From: Antitrichia curtipendula
Lineage: Eukaryota > Streptophyta > Bryopsida > Hypnales > Leucodontaceae
Reading direction: 5' to 3'
Assembly (NCBI GenBank): GCA_951230915.1
Contig: OX579636.1
Location: 8,447,001-8,511,000, forward strand
DNA: 64,000 nt
Shown: positions 23,395-35,900 of the stretch, piece after piece
Layout of the letters: each line of letters opens with the position of its first letter
Numbering within the stretch: the first letter of the stretch is position 1
Program-made: the position numbers and the translations under genes
The notes under the pieces: generated by a model
What the model saw: only the letters and a program-made list of their open reading frames with translations
What the model was told of the DNA's origin: nothing
Databases searched by the model: none

Positions 23395-23670
23395 AAGATA
23401 TCTATTTCACAAACTTTGGTCAAAGAATGCTTCACACTTAATTTTTCCTAGCTTATAATTTTGTTACTTAATGGGAAGGGTGTTCATATAAAAGATGTGC
23501 ATATGGATGTTCCCTACATATCTGTACAATAGAATTGAAAAAATTCTTCACTAATTTAAAAAAAAAAAATATTATGTGAAACCATGAAAATTGATTTAAA
23601 AAATTCACCAATAATATAATTTTGCTTTATTTGAAACTGAAATTTGATATGCTTGATTGAGATTGTGTCA
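23395..23670 (-). repeat. Right copy of the inverted pair bracketing the LINE/palindrome block
   Basis: Inverted match of 11205-11472 with scattered substitutions and small indels. The stretch 23120-23394 between the palindrome arm and this copy shows nothing recognisable. Confidence 0.65.
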
Positions 23671-24639
23671 GGATACAATGATAATTATGAATACCCAAAT
23701 AAACCAATTATACTACATATTGTAAAAAAACATTGAAGACCTTAAATTGGCAGTTTGTAAATGAAGTCGTCCTTACTGTACTGTACAGGCGTCGTCCAAC
23801 AGGTCTTCCCTTCCGGGATGGCATCTCTGCCAGATGACCGCTGGGGGAATTTCACACAGAATCTCCCGGATCACTGAAGCAGTGAAGCACCTCTTCCCAT
23901 GACGGTATCAGAATCTTACCGTTGACTCTTTATAACGGTAGATAGAGCAACTTCGAATCCAACAATCAATATGGTTTAGTTGGGTCGCAGTGAGGATCGG
24001 CTCCTTCTTGCATTTTTTCGAGAGCTCTGTTCACAGCGTTTGCTCCGCTTGAGAATCGAGTTGATGAATCTGGCGGGAGCGCCGGTTCTTGCGCCGGTGC
24101 TTGGGGGGAGCGTTCGGCATTAACTTACGCCAAACAAAGCGAAGAAATGGCATGGCAAGGACGGAGGTGTGGTGTTCCTGTGTTGATTTGATGGTGAACC
24201 CTAAACCCTAATATTTCTGTTGAATGTTTTCAATGTGATTGAGATCTTTGAACTTGAAGTCGTTTTCGTCTGCGTGAAGAATTTTTTTGGGATTTTTGAA
24301 TGCAATCCATCCTACTTGCCATTCTTTGCGAGGATGCTCAAGTAGCATGGATTGTTTGTACGTTGCAGACCAAATCTTTCCATTTCGTGGAACGATAGAT
24401 ACGTGGAGTCTAGATCGTTAAGCTTTGCAGCGTCTATCTCAGTGTCTGAGAGAAGGTGAAAAGTGAAGTATTTCTAGGCAGCAGATGATTCGCAGTTAAG
24501 AGATGCCGCTGTTCATCAACCAATGAGAAATCTCGTGTAATTTTGCTTCTCGTTGTTGCGTTAAGTACTCCAATGTTCATCTGTCACAAGGTCAGTGCTG
24601 TGTGGGGCCTCCAGAGGGCCATTTTACTTTGGCTAGTAG
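23671..24639. promoter_or_regulatory. GC-richer gene-free stretch with GTAC and telo-box motifs
   Basis: No coding exon was recognised. Two small motifs stand out. ACTGTACTGTACAG near 23776 carries the GTAC core bound by plant SBP-box factors. AACCCTAAACCCTAA at 24197-24211 is a tandem telo-box, often found in 5' regions of plant housekeeping genes. This may be the former 5' region of the CONSTANS-like gene relic just downstream. Confidence 0.35.
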
Positions 24640-24946
24640 TGCAAATATAAGGAAATATCCCAGCCGAAGGAAAGGCTCCAAGGTCTGGGCGAACTGCTTT
24701 GGATGACATGGATAGGAGCAATATGGATGTGGCTTTTTCACCGAAACGAGAGAACTCAAGCCTGTCTTTGACAGCTTCCAACGTCAGTGGGGATAGTAGT
24801 GATTATAGAATGTAGCGCAGCATCCACCATGCTGCACACTCCTGGTGGAGATGCGTCTCTGGCTCTGGCAGTGTAGATAGTGTAACTTTTGCTCAAGCTC
24901 GTGACTCAGTCATGCTTCGCTACAAGGAGAAGAAGAATATCCGCAG
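24640..24946 (+). pseudogene. CONSTANS-like (CCT-domain) gene fragment, broken
   Basis: The reading MDVAFSPKRENSSLSLTA continues into SNVSGDSSDY. After a frameshift it gives AASTMLHTPGGDASLALA, and after another shift VDSVTFAQARDSVMLRYKE followed by KKNIRR, ending at a donor-like AG/GTTC near 24946. This closely fits the region before, and the first third of, the CCT domain of the COL9/COL10 group of CONSTANS-like proteins, whose domain begins MLRYKEKKKTRKF and is usually split by an intron. The rest of the CCT domain and the B-boxes were not found. At least two frameshifts and internal stops mark it as a relic. Active relatives are nuclear transcription regulators in light and flowering pathways. 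Confidence 0.65.
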
Positions 24947-27900
24947 GTTCTTTTTCCACCTATCTACTTCTGAATTGTCGCGCAGGTTCATTTCATGTTC
25001 ATTTCATTTCATACCGATACCTACAACGACAATTTCGTTAAGTGGGCTGTGCTCCGACACTTAATTTGGCACTTTTCAGAACACTTGTTCTTAAAAAAGA
25101 AATCCATGTCTTTCCAAGATTTCAAACCTTGATGTACTGTACAGTATATATATGTCACGAACAATTTTTGACACCGGAGTCATGATTGATGCCAATTTAA
25201 CGAAATTATTCATCTGCTGTGAATGATATGGGGTAATGGGGATGACTGTAGATCGAATGCTCAGGTTCATATGTCGGCTCCCTTTGTTCATTCTTTTGAA
25301 TTTTTTGTGTTTTGCACGCAGATTGCCAAGAAGAATCATGAACTGGGGCTTCGTGTCCGGTGACAGCTTCAAGAGTTTGTATTCAACTGCCCGTCCCTTG
25401 ATCCTTCATTCACAATTACTCTTGCAATTTTATTTGTTGCAGTCAAAAACTGTTTTTTTTGGCGTGATGCAGAGCACCAGATTTGTGATATTCAAGCTTA
25501 AAAAATTAAGTAGCCAGGACTTCTATACTTCGAAGTTTTTAGAAGGGCCACTGCAATCCTGGGTGCACAACTCTTGTAATGTATCGCCCTAATTAGTAAT
25601 TACAATCATTATAGTTCAATCTCAAGGGATATTATTTATTTTATCACATAACATACACATTGAGAATTTGCGCAATTTGCACATGGATCATAATCAAAAG
25701 CATGAAAGAGCCGTAGCATTGGTGACGTAGATGTCAGATTACAGGTAATGTGTATTGCACTTGCATCATGCAAAATGAACAAGTGTTAAACTAGTATCAA
25801 CTGAAGGCTTATCAGCATCATCAGAACCTATGAATTCTAAGTGCCACACTGCAGAATCTGTAAGTTGCAAAGTTTTTCTTCTCTTCTACTGTGGTCTTAT
25901 TAGTGGTAATGTAACGTTCCAAACCTCAATCTTTGTTAAATTGATGCCAAAAAATTGCAACACAAATCTACGTAAAGCTCTACAAACGAAGAGCTTAAGG
26001 CATACATTAATTTACATTTCAGGCTGCGACGGAGTCCTAGAACGTCAAAGTCGTAAAATACCGCCAATTTAACAAAATTGAATTCCAACAGTTTTCACCG
26101 CATCCGAAGATCCTTTGTCACTTGCCAAAATTGCATACTGATATCAATGTTATTAACCTGAACTTTTTGGCTGCTTCAGGATTTAAGTTACAAGGCTAAC
26201 ATCCTCTTCTCAGGCAATGGATTTAAAACCTGGCCATTTAACTCAAACCTCCATTTTTTACTTGACACCATCGTAGCTGCCACTACGACCAGCAGACATG
26301 GCTCTCTATGATACGACGGATTTGTTTCTGGCAATCGACTTAAGCTGCAGTATTGGCACCAGCTAGTGACCATCATCTCGGGGCGATTGGGCGAAGGCAA
26401 GAAAACAAACGAAGATAATTTCGGACAAGCAAAGATACGTACATGTCACTTGCCAATGTGCCCTGCATAGCTGCAGCACAAAGTTTCACATACTCTTGTG
26501 TTAGCTAGCTCCCACATAACCTTGTACTGTACAGTACAGTACAGTACTGTACAGCGGTGTTGATTGCCTACCCTTTTCACCCTAGCTACTCTGTGATTGG
26601 GTAGTGATTACAACTGCCTACTATGTATCAACCCTTTCATGAATTCAAGGTGGGAGAAACCAAAGAAAGAAGATGCTAGAAAATCGGGACCTCTTGGGCA
26701 CCATAGTCTTTCTTGAATCAGGAGAAGGGCCCAAGGAGTTAGCAGATCCTTTAATTTCAACAGTATTATGCATGATGAACTCTGTTCCAATTAAGCATTT
26801 GTTGTGCCGGCATAGTCCTAATTTGAGGAAAGAGTTGATCTTGTCGAAAATGAGCTTTCGCAGAGATGGTTATGGACAATAGATACATACAAAATACGGG
26901 CTATTTGGAATTGACCTTGGCATGAATGGCGTTTTCTCAGCAAAGGTCTATGTGCAGATGGAATCTAGAGTACCAAAGTTTGGTAGGAATTGGGCACATT
27001 TGCCGCACAGAAAGCGTAAGTTGCGCAAACAGAATTTTTTGGCATTACAGTTGTCACATGCATCATTCAAATAAGCAATATAATTAAGGTTTAATGCTAA
27101 TTGATCTGAATCCCCGGGCCTTGACTGCTCTCGTTTGTTTCTGGTCGATTTCGCAAGTCTGCAAGCATGGACTCTGCAAGTCCATCACCGGAGAAGTGCA
27201 TGTTTCTTAAAAAAGTGAAGGTTTAAAAGTTAGCAGTAAAGGCAATGATCTATCTTACAGGTAACGTCCAAAGGGTCACAGGTACCCCAATTAATAAATC
27301 AGTCCGAGTCTGAGAGCGACACCCTCCGATCCGCTGTGTTGTTGAAAGAGCGCATAATCTATACATGCGCAGCTAAAGTACTGAGCTGATGTGTCTGTCA
27401 ATCTATGAAGCGACGAAACAAAACTCTGGCATTGATGAACGGGGAGGGTCAGGCAACGCGCAAAGGATCTAACTACAAGCGTGTTAACTCGACAGGGGCA
27501 GACAGGCTACCGGAATTTTAAAAATGTATGCAATGCATGGGACATATCATTGCAACAAGGATTACATAGGTGGGACAGCATTGAAGGTACGGCGTTGGTG
27601 TTGGTGTTGTTGATGGCGTTGTTGTTGTTGTTGTTGCTGCTGTTGTTGTAAGTTGCTCTTGTAATAGACAGTGCTCAAGCAGGCTCATGTGGTTCTGCTC
27701 TAGACTTGTACCCCAGACTTCAATTTCTCTGAGGGATGGAATGGGGCCTGCACACAACAGCAGCAGCTGCAGCGGCGCTTCTGCCTGACCCAATCCCAAT
27801 GGTCTCAGACTGGGGGTAAAATCTGGTCCAACTTAAATGCACAACGGCATGCTGCAGCTTCAGTTCAGAACTGCAACCCGTCTCCAAAACTCCAGGCAAG

Positions 27901-28681
27901 TTATGGTGCGGTAGTTTTGTCAGTTGATCGAATGTGAAAGCTCCATCTGTAACCCCCCATGGATTAAAAAAAATGTGGTTGATTGCATTCAAGAGATCTC
28001 CAACTACTGGTCAAGTACGTGAAGCAGCTGCTTGTCACTACGAAAGAACACCCTGCCACTGGCAATCCTTCAACTACAACCCATGCCAGCCTTGGCTTGG
28101 AAGCTGGAGCGCCGGCCTTATAACTACAAATCTGCTTGTCTCAGATCTAAGTACAATGGGAGTTGATTGATAAACCTTGACAGAAACCGCTGTAGACGAC
28201 TGCCGCTGCAGAAGTACCTCAAATCCCAGAAGCTTCCGAGCATGTATCGTGCATGTGCACCATCAATGCCTCCACAAGATGAGCTGTATGCAGAGCTTGA
28301 TGTTACACATCCCTGTTGTTGTCCGTCCAGAGTCTGAGCCAGCTGACCGTAAGTTGATACAACATTCCACCACTGCATGTTCGCGAGCTCAACTTACTGT
28401 AGGTCGGTCATTCTTCGCCTGTGAGCAAGTCAGAGTACGTTACACCACGCAGTCCATGTGCCGGAAACTGCAACGATGGAAGATTGAAATGGACCCCTGG
28501 CTGGCTGGCTTTGCAGTGAGCATGGTCACTTGGTCGGAGGAGATAGATGACTCCAGCCAGAATCATGATGGCCAAGAGTCATGCATCTTCTCGCACCATA
28601 AAGGGGAAAGGGAAGGGAAGAAGCGGTTGAAATTAAACGTTTAATTTCCGCTTAAAAGCTGACTGTCTCCACAGTGCCGTG
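24947..28681. other. Gene-poor spacer downstream of the LAX2-like gene
   Basis: No convincing coding exon. Notable items are GTACTGTACAG-type palindromes near 25133 and 26525, and a (GTT)n microsatellite near 27600-27650 that creates spurious poly-Thr/Ala ORFs. The last few hundred bases before 28682 would contain the 3' UTR of the LAX2-like gene. Confidence 0.4.
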
Positions 28682-31600
28682 TCAAGTCGAAGTCGGAGGA
28701 GGCGCTTGCTGTTGCAGAGGTCGGCGACCGTAGGTCAGCACTATGACCACGTCTCCGACCAGCGTGATGGACCCATCCGGAGCCTTCCAAGCCTTGCCTT
28801 CCGACAGCAGCTGCGTCGTGTTGGGATTAGGCGTGTTGATAATCGGGGATTGCCAAATGCTGTCCCGCACTTGATTCAGGGACAGACTGGGCTGTAAGGG
28901 CTGCCCCTTGCATGTGACCTCCACCTACGTTGCATTGGCATCAGGAGGAGTTATGGAATGGTTCTTAAACTCCTGTAGACGTTCCAGAACTTAATTCAAT
29001 CAAAACAAAATGCTAGCCTGCTGCAGTGGAGGGAGGGAGCTTCTGCCTGACTGCAGTGCTTTTGAAAAACTGACTGGCGACAAATGAATTGAGTTAAATC
29101 ACTAATAGTATAATTGGTTTGAATGGGAATCTGGTGGTGTTGTACCTCATCCTCGCTCGCTAAACCCAGCTTGTTCGCCAGGTACCTTCGTACCACGGCC
29201 ACTGTCATGGTGTCATCCCTGTGGTGCAGATTCACAAGTGGTTTTTAAAAGATCATCTGGCATGCGATCGGAAGCAGACTGAGGAAGCTATTAACGATGG
29301 ATCGCAGAACTAACTCGGAAGCAGAGTGACTTAGAATTTATTAATAATAATGCCGTTTAGTTATTATCCGACAGTGTACAGCGCGACAGTGTCATGACAC
29401 CCACATAATCAGAATCTCATGAACGAGAGTCACTTACACAACTCGTATGTATGCTGTTGGAATCTGCTGCAATGGAGAAGCTTCTGGCCTGCATTCAACA
29501 CAGTCACACGTTTCATCAACAGGCCTGACCATAATTTTGCAGGAGGTGACGAGTTCAGTCAGTGCACTTGTCAGGAGTTAACACCAAGCCCCTCTTTCTT
29601 GAAGAAATGGCTCAAATCGAAGCGAAACATCAAATGGTATTTGGAATTTGGTGATTAATAATGTTAATCACGAGATTCCTCAGTCTCCAGGCTTCCGTCA
29701 TTTTTTCTGATCCTCTACAAAGTGATGATGAGCCACGTCATAGTTATTACAGTTGCAATACAGCCCCAGGAAATTAAAGTTCTTTTCCGAAGATGCGAAT
29801 CTGCATTAGCATCACTTTTCAGCCTCCATGACAACCCCCCAGCTGGACGCATTTAAATTCCTTGTTTTATTTTTTGGCACAAGCGGATAACGTACACCAG
29901 TCTCGCATCAGGGTGAACCAATCCTGGAGAATGGATCAGACCCAGGACCCCAACGCGCAACAAACAACATCACCAACCTATCATAATGCCAAGTCCAAGT
30001 CTTGAGGCAATCATGCTACTCTCTTCTAACATCAATTTCGTTATAATGGCAGAAGTTCACCAGAATTGCCACTTTTAAGGTAACTGCCTAGAAAACAAAA
30101 TGTACACCCATTCTAGTTTTTAGAATTTGAGTGTCAAAGACGCTCTGAAAAGAAAAAACTGATGTTTTGTCGGCAAGTCATAAAAGATTTTAACCCAAAC
30201 CATCCAATTCATAGTGAGTCCTTTGATTGATCAACCAAAACACTCATATCTATACATTCAAGATTCAATAAAAATAACTTCACATAGTGTCTAATAACCT
30301 TCACAAGCCTCCAGGCCTCCAGGTTCATGAAGGTTAGTACCAAGTTGAAACCGTTCGACTGAGGTTAATAATCTTCAAAGGTTTGGATAGAAAGATGCAT
30401 GTGGCTCTGACTGTGCAGGTCAGTCAACCACAAGGAGCCTTGTCGTGTCACGAGGATTTGATGGATAACTTACGAGCTAGTACAAGACAGTACTTGCCCA
30501 TGCCAAAGTTGCGGAGAACTTACTGCGAATTTGAAGCCTGGAGGGTGAACCACAATCCAGGCCTGGGAGCATGAGGGCGTAGAATTCGTCTCTGCGAAGA
30601 GGGCCCAGGCCCTGCAGCTTGTGCACGAGGCTTGCTGGAACCAGAAGCACCGTAGATTCTCGCCAAACTAATGTCAGTACTGGGGTCGAAAGGAGGTCGT
30701 TGTTGAGGAAACGCGGCGGCACTTCTGTACAGACGTTGAAGCTCCGTAAGCGGTTCGTCTTTGCCTCCCTGAACATCATAATCCCTGAGTGAGTACTACT
30801 ACATTGTGGCCACTGGTCTTGAATGAGACAGGAATACTTAAGACAAAAATCACATCCAATGTGAGGAAGAGATGCGATCTTCCAGCCTGTCCTGTCGACC
30901 AAATCCTGCATAATCTTGGATGTCCTAGAAAAATCGGTTAGGTGACACTCGACAGCTTGGAAGGAAAGCGAAGTAATATTATTTATCGAATTACTATACA
31001 ACTCCTTTAAACTAGTCGCAAGATATTATGTCACTACGGTTTAATTTCGTTCCGGCCGCTCGTACTTACTCCCAGTCTCCCGCGTGGTAACCGCGTTGCC
31101 ATATTCAGAGACGACGTTCAGCAATTGAGTTCTAATTCCTCCGCGACCCTGAACGTCGTCCATGTCCATGTCCTCTATGTTCCATGTCCTACTGTACATT
31201 CGGTACATTGGCTTTTCTAAATACCGGTACTGTTGCGGGGTCCATGACATTGGGTAACAAGAATGATAATTGCATTCCAGGATGTAGAAACGTGCTGATG
31301 GCAAACGCACATTTTGCTCCTGATACAAGAAACATCCAAATCGTAGGAAGCAAGAAAAATTAATAAACTGAAGTCCTACCTGATCGGCTCCCTGGAAGCG
31401 CTCCACCGCTCGTTTCAGAGCATCCAAATACTCGTCACTCGGCATGGACTCCGGGTGGTGCGGCACAGCCGAAGACATCGACGGAACATTCGTCGTATTC
31501 CTCACGCGCTGCAGCAATTGGTTCAGCCACGCCTGCTCGGGATCCACTCCTTGCGCCACCGACGCCTGCATGCTCGAAAACCGAGCCCCCGACCTCCAAT

Positions 31601-32921
31601 CCCGTGTTCCCATGCTGAAAAACTCGGCTGGATTGGGTGACGTCCGTTGGGGATCCTGCTGGAGAAGCTGCTGCTGCTGCTGCTGTTGCTGCTGCAGCAT
31701 CCATGGAGATGGTGAAGGTGAATAGCTATATTGAGGTCCAGAGCTTGGTCCAGCGCTTGGTCCAGCTTCGTGAGTCGATGATCTCCACGCATGAACCGCG
31801 GTCGTTTCAGTCTGCTCCGACCTCACGGGTTGCAAGACTCTAGCGGGGTGATACGGTAATGAAACTAAATTCGAGAATTGTGGCGGCGTGAAGCTTTCTT
31901 TGAATTGTTCCGACAAGACGCGTGGGGTGGGCACATTGGGATCCAAATCGCGGCTGCTGGTGCGTGGTCGCAAGAAAGGGCGACTCGGAGGCAGACCGCC
32001 TGATCTAGGGTCCGCATGATAGTGTTGCTGCTTCGAGGATTCACCAGCATATTGTGACGACGTCTGCCCGGGTCCGTAAGGCGCGGTCGCCGCGTAGTGG
32101 CGATGTGAAGATGAGGCTTCTGGAATCTCGGCTCCGAACTTGAAGAAATCTCGGATGCCAGGGGGTTCGGGGGTGGAGGTCCGCGGTGGGGGTTGCTGGT
32201 AGAAGGACCGGGTCGCAGGCGGTTCGTCGTCGGACTGGCTGTGACTTCCCAGGCTTAGCCGCAACCATTCGTCCCCGCCACCAGCCATGGTTCTGGTGGT
32301 TTGAGCACTCCTAGTGTCGGGAACCCGAATGTGGCCTGCTGGAGGTAAGAATTGAGAAGTGGTGTAGTGTGGATCATCGTCACGGGGAGAGCTCGTCCGC
32401 TCTGCGACGCTACTAAAATGCAAATGCTCCAAGATTTGCAAGGGCTCCGGGTCTGCTACATTTTCCTGCTGGTGGCCCGGTGAAGGGACTGTACTACATT
32501 GCGGCACGGGCGCTGCTGCTAATTCCGTAACCGGAGCAGCGCTATCGATGTCCTCCGGTGTGGAAGTTCTCTCGGGATCTGCCATATGCTGTTCGCCAGT
32601 GAGGCCGGAATCCTCACACCCTTCCGGGCTGCGAGCCTCGGCCGGGGGGCGGTTCAGTTCCGGCTCATCACTGGGGTAAGTCTCGAGCCTTCTCCGCTTG
32701 GATGAGGGCGACGGCAACACTACCTCCGGCACTTCTTGATCACAAGAAGCAGGCGTGTGGGCATTGGCAAAACTAATCTGGGTCTGCATGTCATCGAGCT
32801 GAGGCTTGTCCGTTCTACTCACGCAGCCAACGTCGTCGTCGTCAACGTCGTTGCCACTAGTTTGCGTTGCGGATTGCTTAACCCTCGTGGCCACAACGCT
32901 TGTAAGCTCTGGAGTAGACAT
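28682..32921 (-). CDS. LAX PANICLE2/BARREN STALK2-like nuclear protein with RAWUL-type C-terminus, six exons
   Basis: Exons (5' to 3'): 32921-31380, 31319-31066, 30784-30524, 29488-29438, 29218-29146, 28924-28682. They total 2,424 nt, join in phase across GT-AG introns and give 807 residues. The first exon is low-complexity, with SSKRRRLE (a likely nuclear signal, near residue 74), DEWLRLSLG near 216 (an LxLxL, EAR-like motif) and a poly-Gln run near 408-420. The C-terminus reads GLWFTLQASNSQ, PTAYIRV, DDTMTVAVVRRYLANKLGL, VEVTCKGQPLQPSLSL, NQVRDSIW and VVIVLTYGRR. This matches the ubiquitin-like RAWUL fold of LAX2-type proteins; the VRDSIW segment separates it from DRIP ligases, and no RING is present. 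LAX2 and BA2 act in axillary meristem formation in grasses, so a role in transcriptional control is inferred. The first intron is only 60 bp and in frame. The donor of exon 2 could instead lie four bases earlier, but only the chosen one keeps phase. Confidence 0.8.
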
Positions 32922-35900
32922 GGGGGCAGGTTCAAGGCCAGCGTCGGAAAGGAATGATCTTCCCCTCGAAAATGATCTCTTGGAGGAGCCAGGCGGTTTG
33001 GGTAGATCATGGTGTATGGTGGTGGTCGGAGAGCCTAAGTTGGGAAGATAATCTAGAGCTGCGGTGGATTCCGGTTTTGTTGTTGCTGCTGTTGCTGTGG
33101 GTTGCGTGTCCTGTAGCTCCTGCCCTCCCGGCTGATGATTGCTGCTGCTGCGGCTGCTTCCACGGTGATGAAATCTGTCATGACACCATTCCCGAGGTTC
33201 CTTGAAAACCGAGCCATCTGGTCAACCTCTCCTGTTCTGGTACGTAGATCCAAAAGGGGAAGCTCTAATTCCTCTAAACGACTCTACGGCACACAATCTC
33301 AATAATCCTTTCTATTTCGCCATTCTCGAAGCACTCAAGCATACCCGGCATCTCAATACGGACACACGGAGACAAAAAGAGGTAGTCTCGAGCTTTGGGG
33401 CAAACAGCCGCCCATGCGGCTCATCGCCACTAGCTAAGTAGTAAGTACTACCACTCGATGTAATTGCAAACACACAAAGGACACTCACACACATGGGTGG
33501 AAAAAACACTTGAAATGGCTTGGAACCGCCTCGCACCCATTCCCAAATGTCCGGCTAAGAAACCACTCATTGATGTGTCAGAACCCCACTACAAATTGGA
33601 TAAGAGAGACTTCAAAATGGCACTACTAAGACATGGTCATGATGTTCCTCTTTGCCGTTTTGAGACGCCGGCGGTGCTGACAAGAAAGGTGGACTACTTA
33701 GTGAGTACCTATGAACTCTATTTCAATACCCGGCCAAGAATGATGATCATGCTAACCTGTGTGCACTTGCAGTCACTCTTAAGAATGAATCCGGGAGAGA
33801 GAAAGTGGGAGAAACACTGGTAATGAGAGAGAGAGAGATTGTGACTGCCCCAAGGCAATGCAAGGAGACTGCAACACGGCAATCGATGGAACATCATTCA
33901 TGGATGGATGGACTCCAGTGAAATGTCCGAATTGCATACCTGGAACTAGCTCCGCCCACCTCCTCCTCGTGATCCAATGCTAAGCAGTCGACGCAGCTTG
34001 TGATAGACGGTGCTCGAGTCCACATACTGGAGAATCACCTGTACGCACGAACTGGACTCCGCGGCCATGTAATGCCCTACTTTTTTTTTCCCTCTCGCGC
34101 ACTCTCGTTTTATATCTCTCTTCGTCTCTCTCACGATGAATCCGCCATTGGAATAGCAACTGTGGAGACCTGCCGACTAGTAAGGCTCCCAAACTGTGCA
34201 TTAAGCTCGTGCCGTTTCATCTCCTCCGCTACGACATCTCACACCCGAGAATGTGCCAACGGAGTGATTTCCGGAAGCAGAACTACCAGCTTGGCTCGTC
34301 TAGCTAGCCTGTCCAAACAGACAGGGAGGACGCATTAATCATTTATGGTCTACCAGACTCGCACGTCTCAAAACGGCCATGTAACGTCGCACGTCCGCTA
34401 CTGCAGGATTGGGGACGATCTAGCTAGTGAGGACTACTTGAGCCAGCTACGCGGCCTTTCCACAATAATTATTCGCAAGACGCCTTTCTGTCGGAACGGG
34501 GACGAAGACTTGGGTGTGCATATACAATCACAACCCAGCGTCAGATGAATTTTGAACAAACGACACTATTGCAGGAATTTGCAACTACCAAGACGGATTT
34601 CAGAAAGAGAACGGATTCGGATCATGCATGGTGGGAGTTAAAATCTTTTATCCAGCGAGAGAGACTCCCTGCCCCCGCTTTGATGAATTTCGAGGAGTCG
34701 ATCCCGAAACGAGAAACATCGCTACGAACCGAATATAAAGTAAGCCTATGGGAGTTCGAGTGGACGGAGCAACGCGGCACGAGCAGCGTCACCAGAGTCA
34801 AAAGAGGCTTCGCAGGGTTAGCTAGTAAACTAGCCTAAAGCCCAATCGGGGCTCTCATCGTTCCATCATCAGGTGTCAAACAGGAGCTTGTCCACACGAG
34901 AAAAGCTGACTATGAGACAGACAATTTTATTAAAAAGAAAGGAGTTAGATTTTTTAAAAGGGAAAAAAGGAGGCGGTCAGTCGGGAGCTACCGCAACCCC
35001 CTACCCACATGGACACTGTGAAGCCTGACCCACAAACAAACCATCCATCTCCTTCATTAATTCATCAACATACCGTCTGACACGCTCGCCACCGCAACGA
35101 AATCAGAAGCTACTGCTCGCTGCTCACAGCTCTGCCGCCTGCCACCCCAGACCTCGGGTGCAGCAACAGCAACAGCAGGAGTCTAAGCAAGCGGACATGA
35201 CACATGGGCCCGGGCCACAGCAAACACCGAGGCCAACGTAACTGAAGCCGGCCACTACGGGACCCTTGAATGTCTCAACGTCGCATACTTTATATCATGA
35301 CGAAAATTTCCAAGTTACACCGTGGAACTGAAACTGGAGCCACAGCAGCAGCGCCTGGCTCGACTCTCACTCCATCTAATCTACCTACTCTCTTGGGGTA
35401 CAAGGAGAATCTTGATGATGGTTTTTCTAGCAGGCAGGCAGGCAGGCAAGCAAGCAGCAGCAGCAGCAGCAGGCAGGCAGACAAGCAACCGGACCATCAG
35501 TAGCTTCTTCCTAAGCTCGTGTGATCAGCTGCAACTAATCATGCGCTTAACTAAACACGGTCCGGAATTGAATCAAGCGAGGACCGAGCGTAACCCGGTA
35601 CTAACTTCACTTAACTTAGCCCCGTGCATGCCGAGTGATGAGGCACTCCACTGGGCCATGTCCACGCTCGCCCAAGTTCCATGCACCGCTGGAGGAGTGC
35701 TCAATCTTCGCAAAGGCTCGTGGAGCGTGAAAAGCATGGCTTTCCGTCGGTGGCCGTTGTCTGTGATTGTGGATCACCTGGTGTTCTATACTTAGCCCAC
35801 TCTCGGTCCTCGTGATTAAGCGTGATCCAACCCCACCAGAATCCAGAATTCCAGCATCGCTCAATAATAAAGCAGCCAGCCAGCCAGCCAGCCCACTGAG

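Noticed and set aside
24197..24211. Telomeric repeat tract
   Set aside because: Only two CCCTAAA units are present, which fits a telo-box promoter motif and not a telomere or an interstitial array.
27518..27799. Poly-Thr/Ala ORF
   Set aside because: It is produced by a GTT/GCT microsatellite, with no conserved sequence on either side.
30785..31065. An extra LAX2-like exon (CHLTDFSRTSKIMQDLVD)
   Set aside because: It is open and has possible splice sites, but skipping it joins exons 2 and 3 in phase with good borders. It remains a possible alternative exon.
31435..31843. Several antisense and shifted ORFs over the first exon of the LAX2-like gene
   Set aside because: They are frame shadows of a GC-rich, Gln-repeat-bearing exon. 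Only the minus frame that joins in phase to the RAWUL exons is supported.
35290..35795. ORFs on both strands near 35.3-35.8 kb
   Set aside because: They run through CAG and GCAGGCAG microsatellites and read as low-complexity sequence in all frames.
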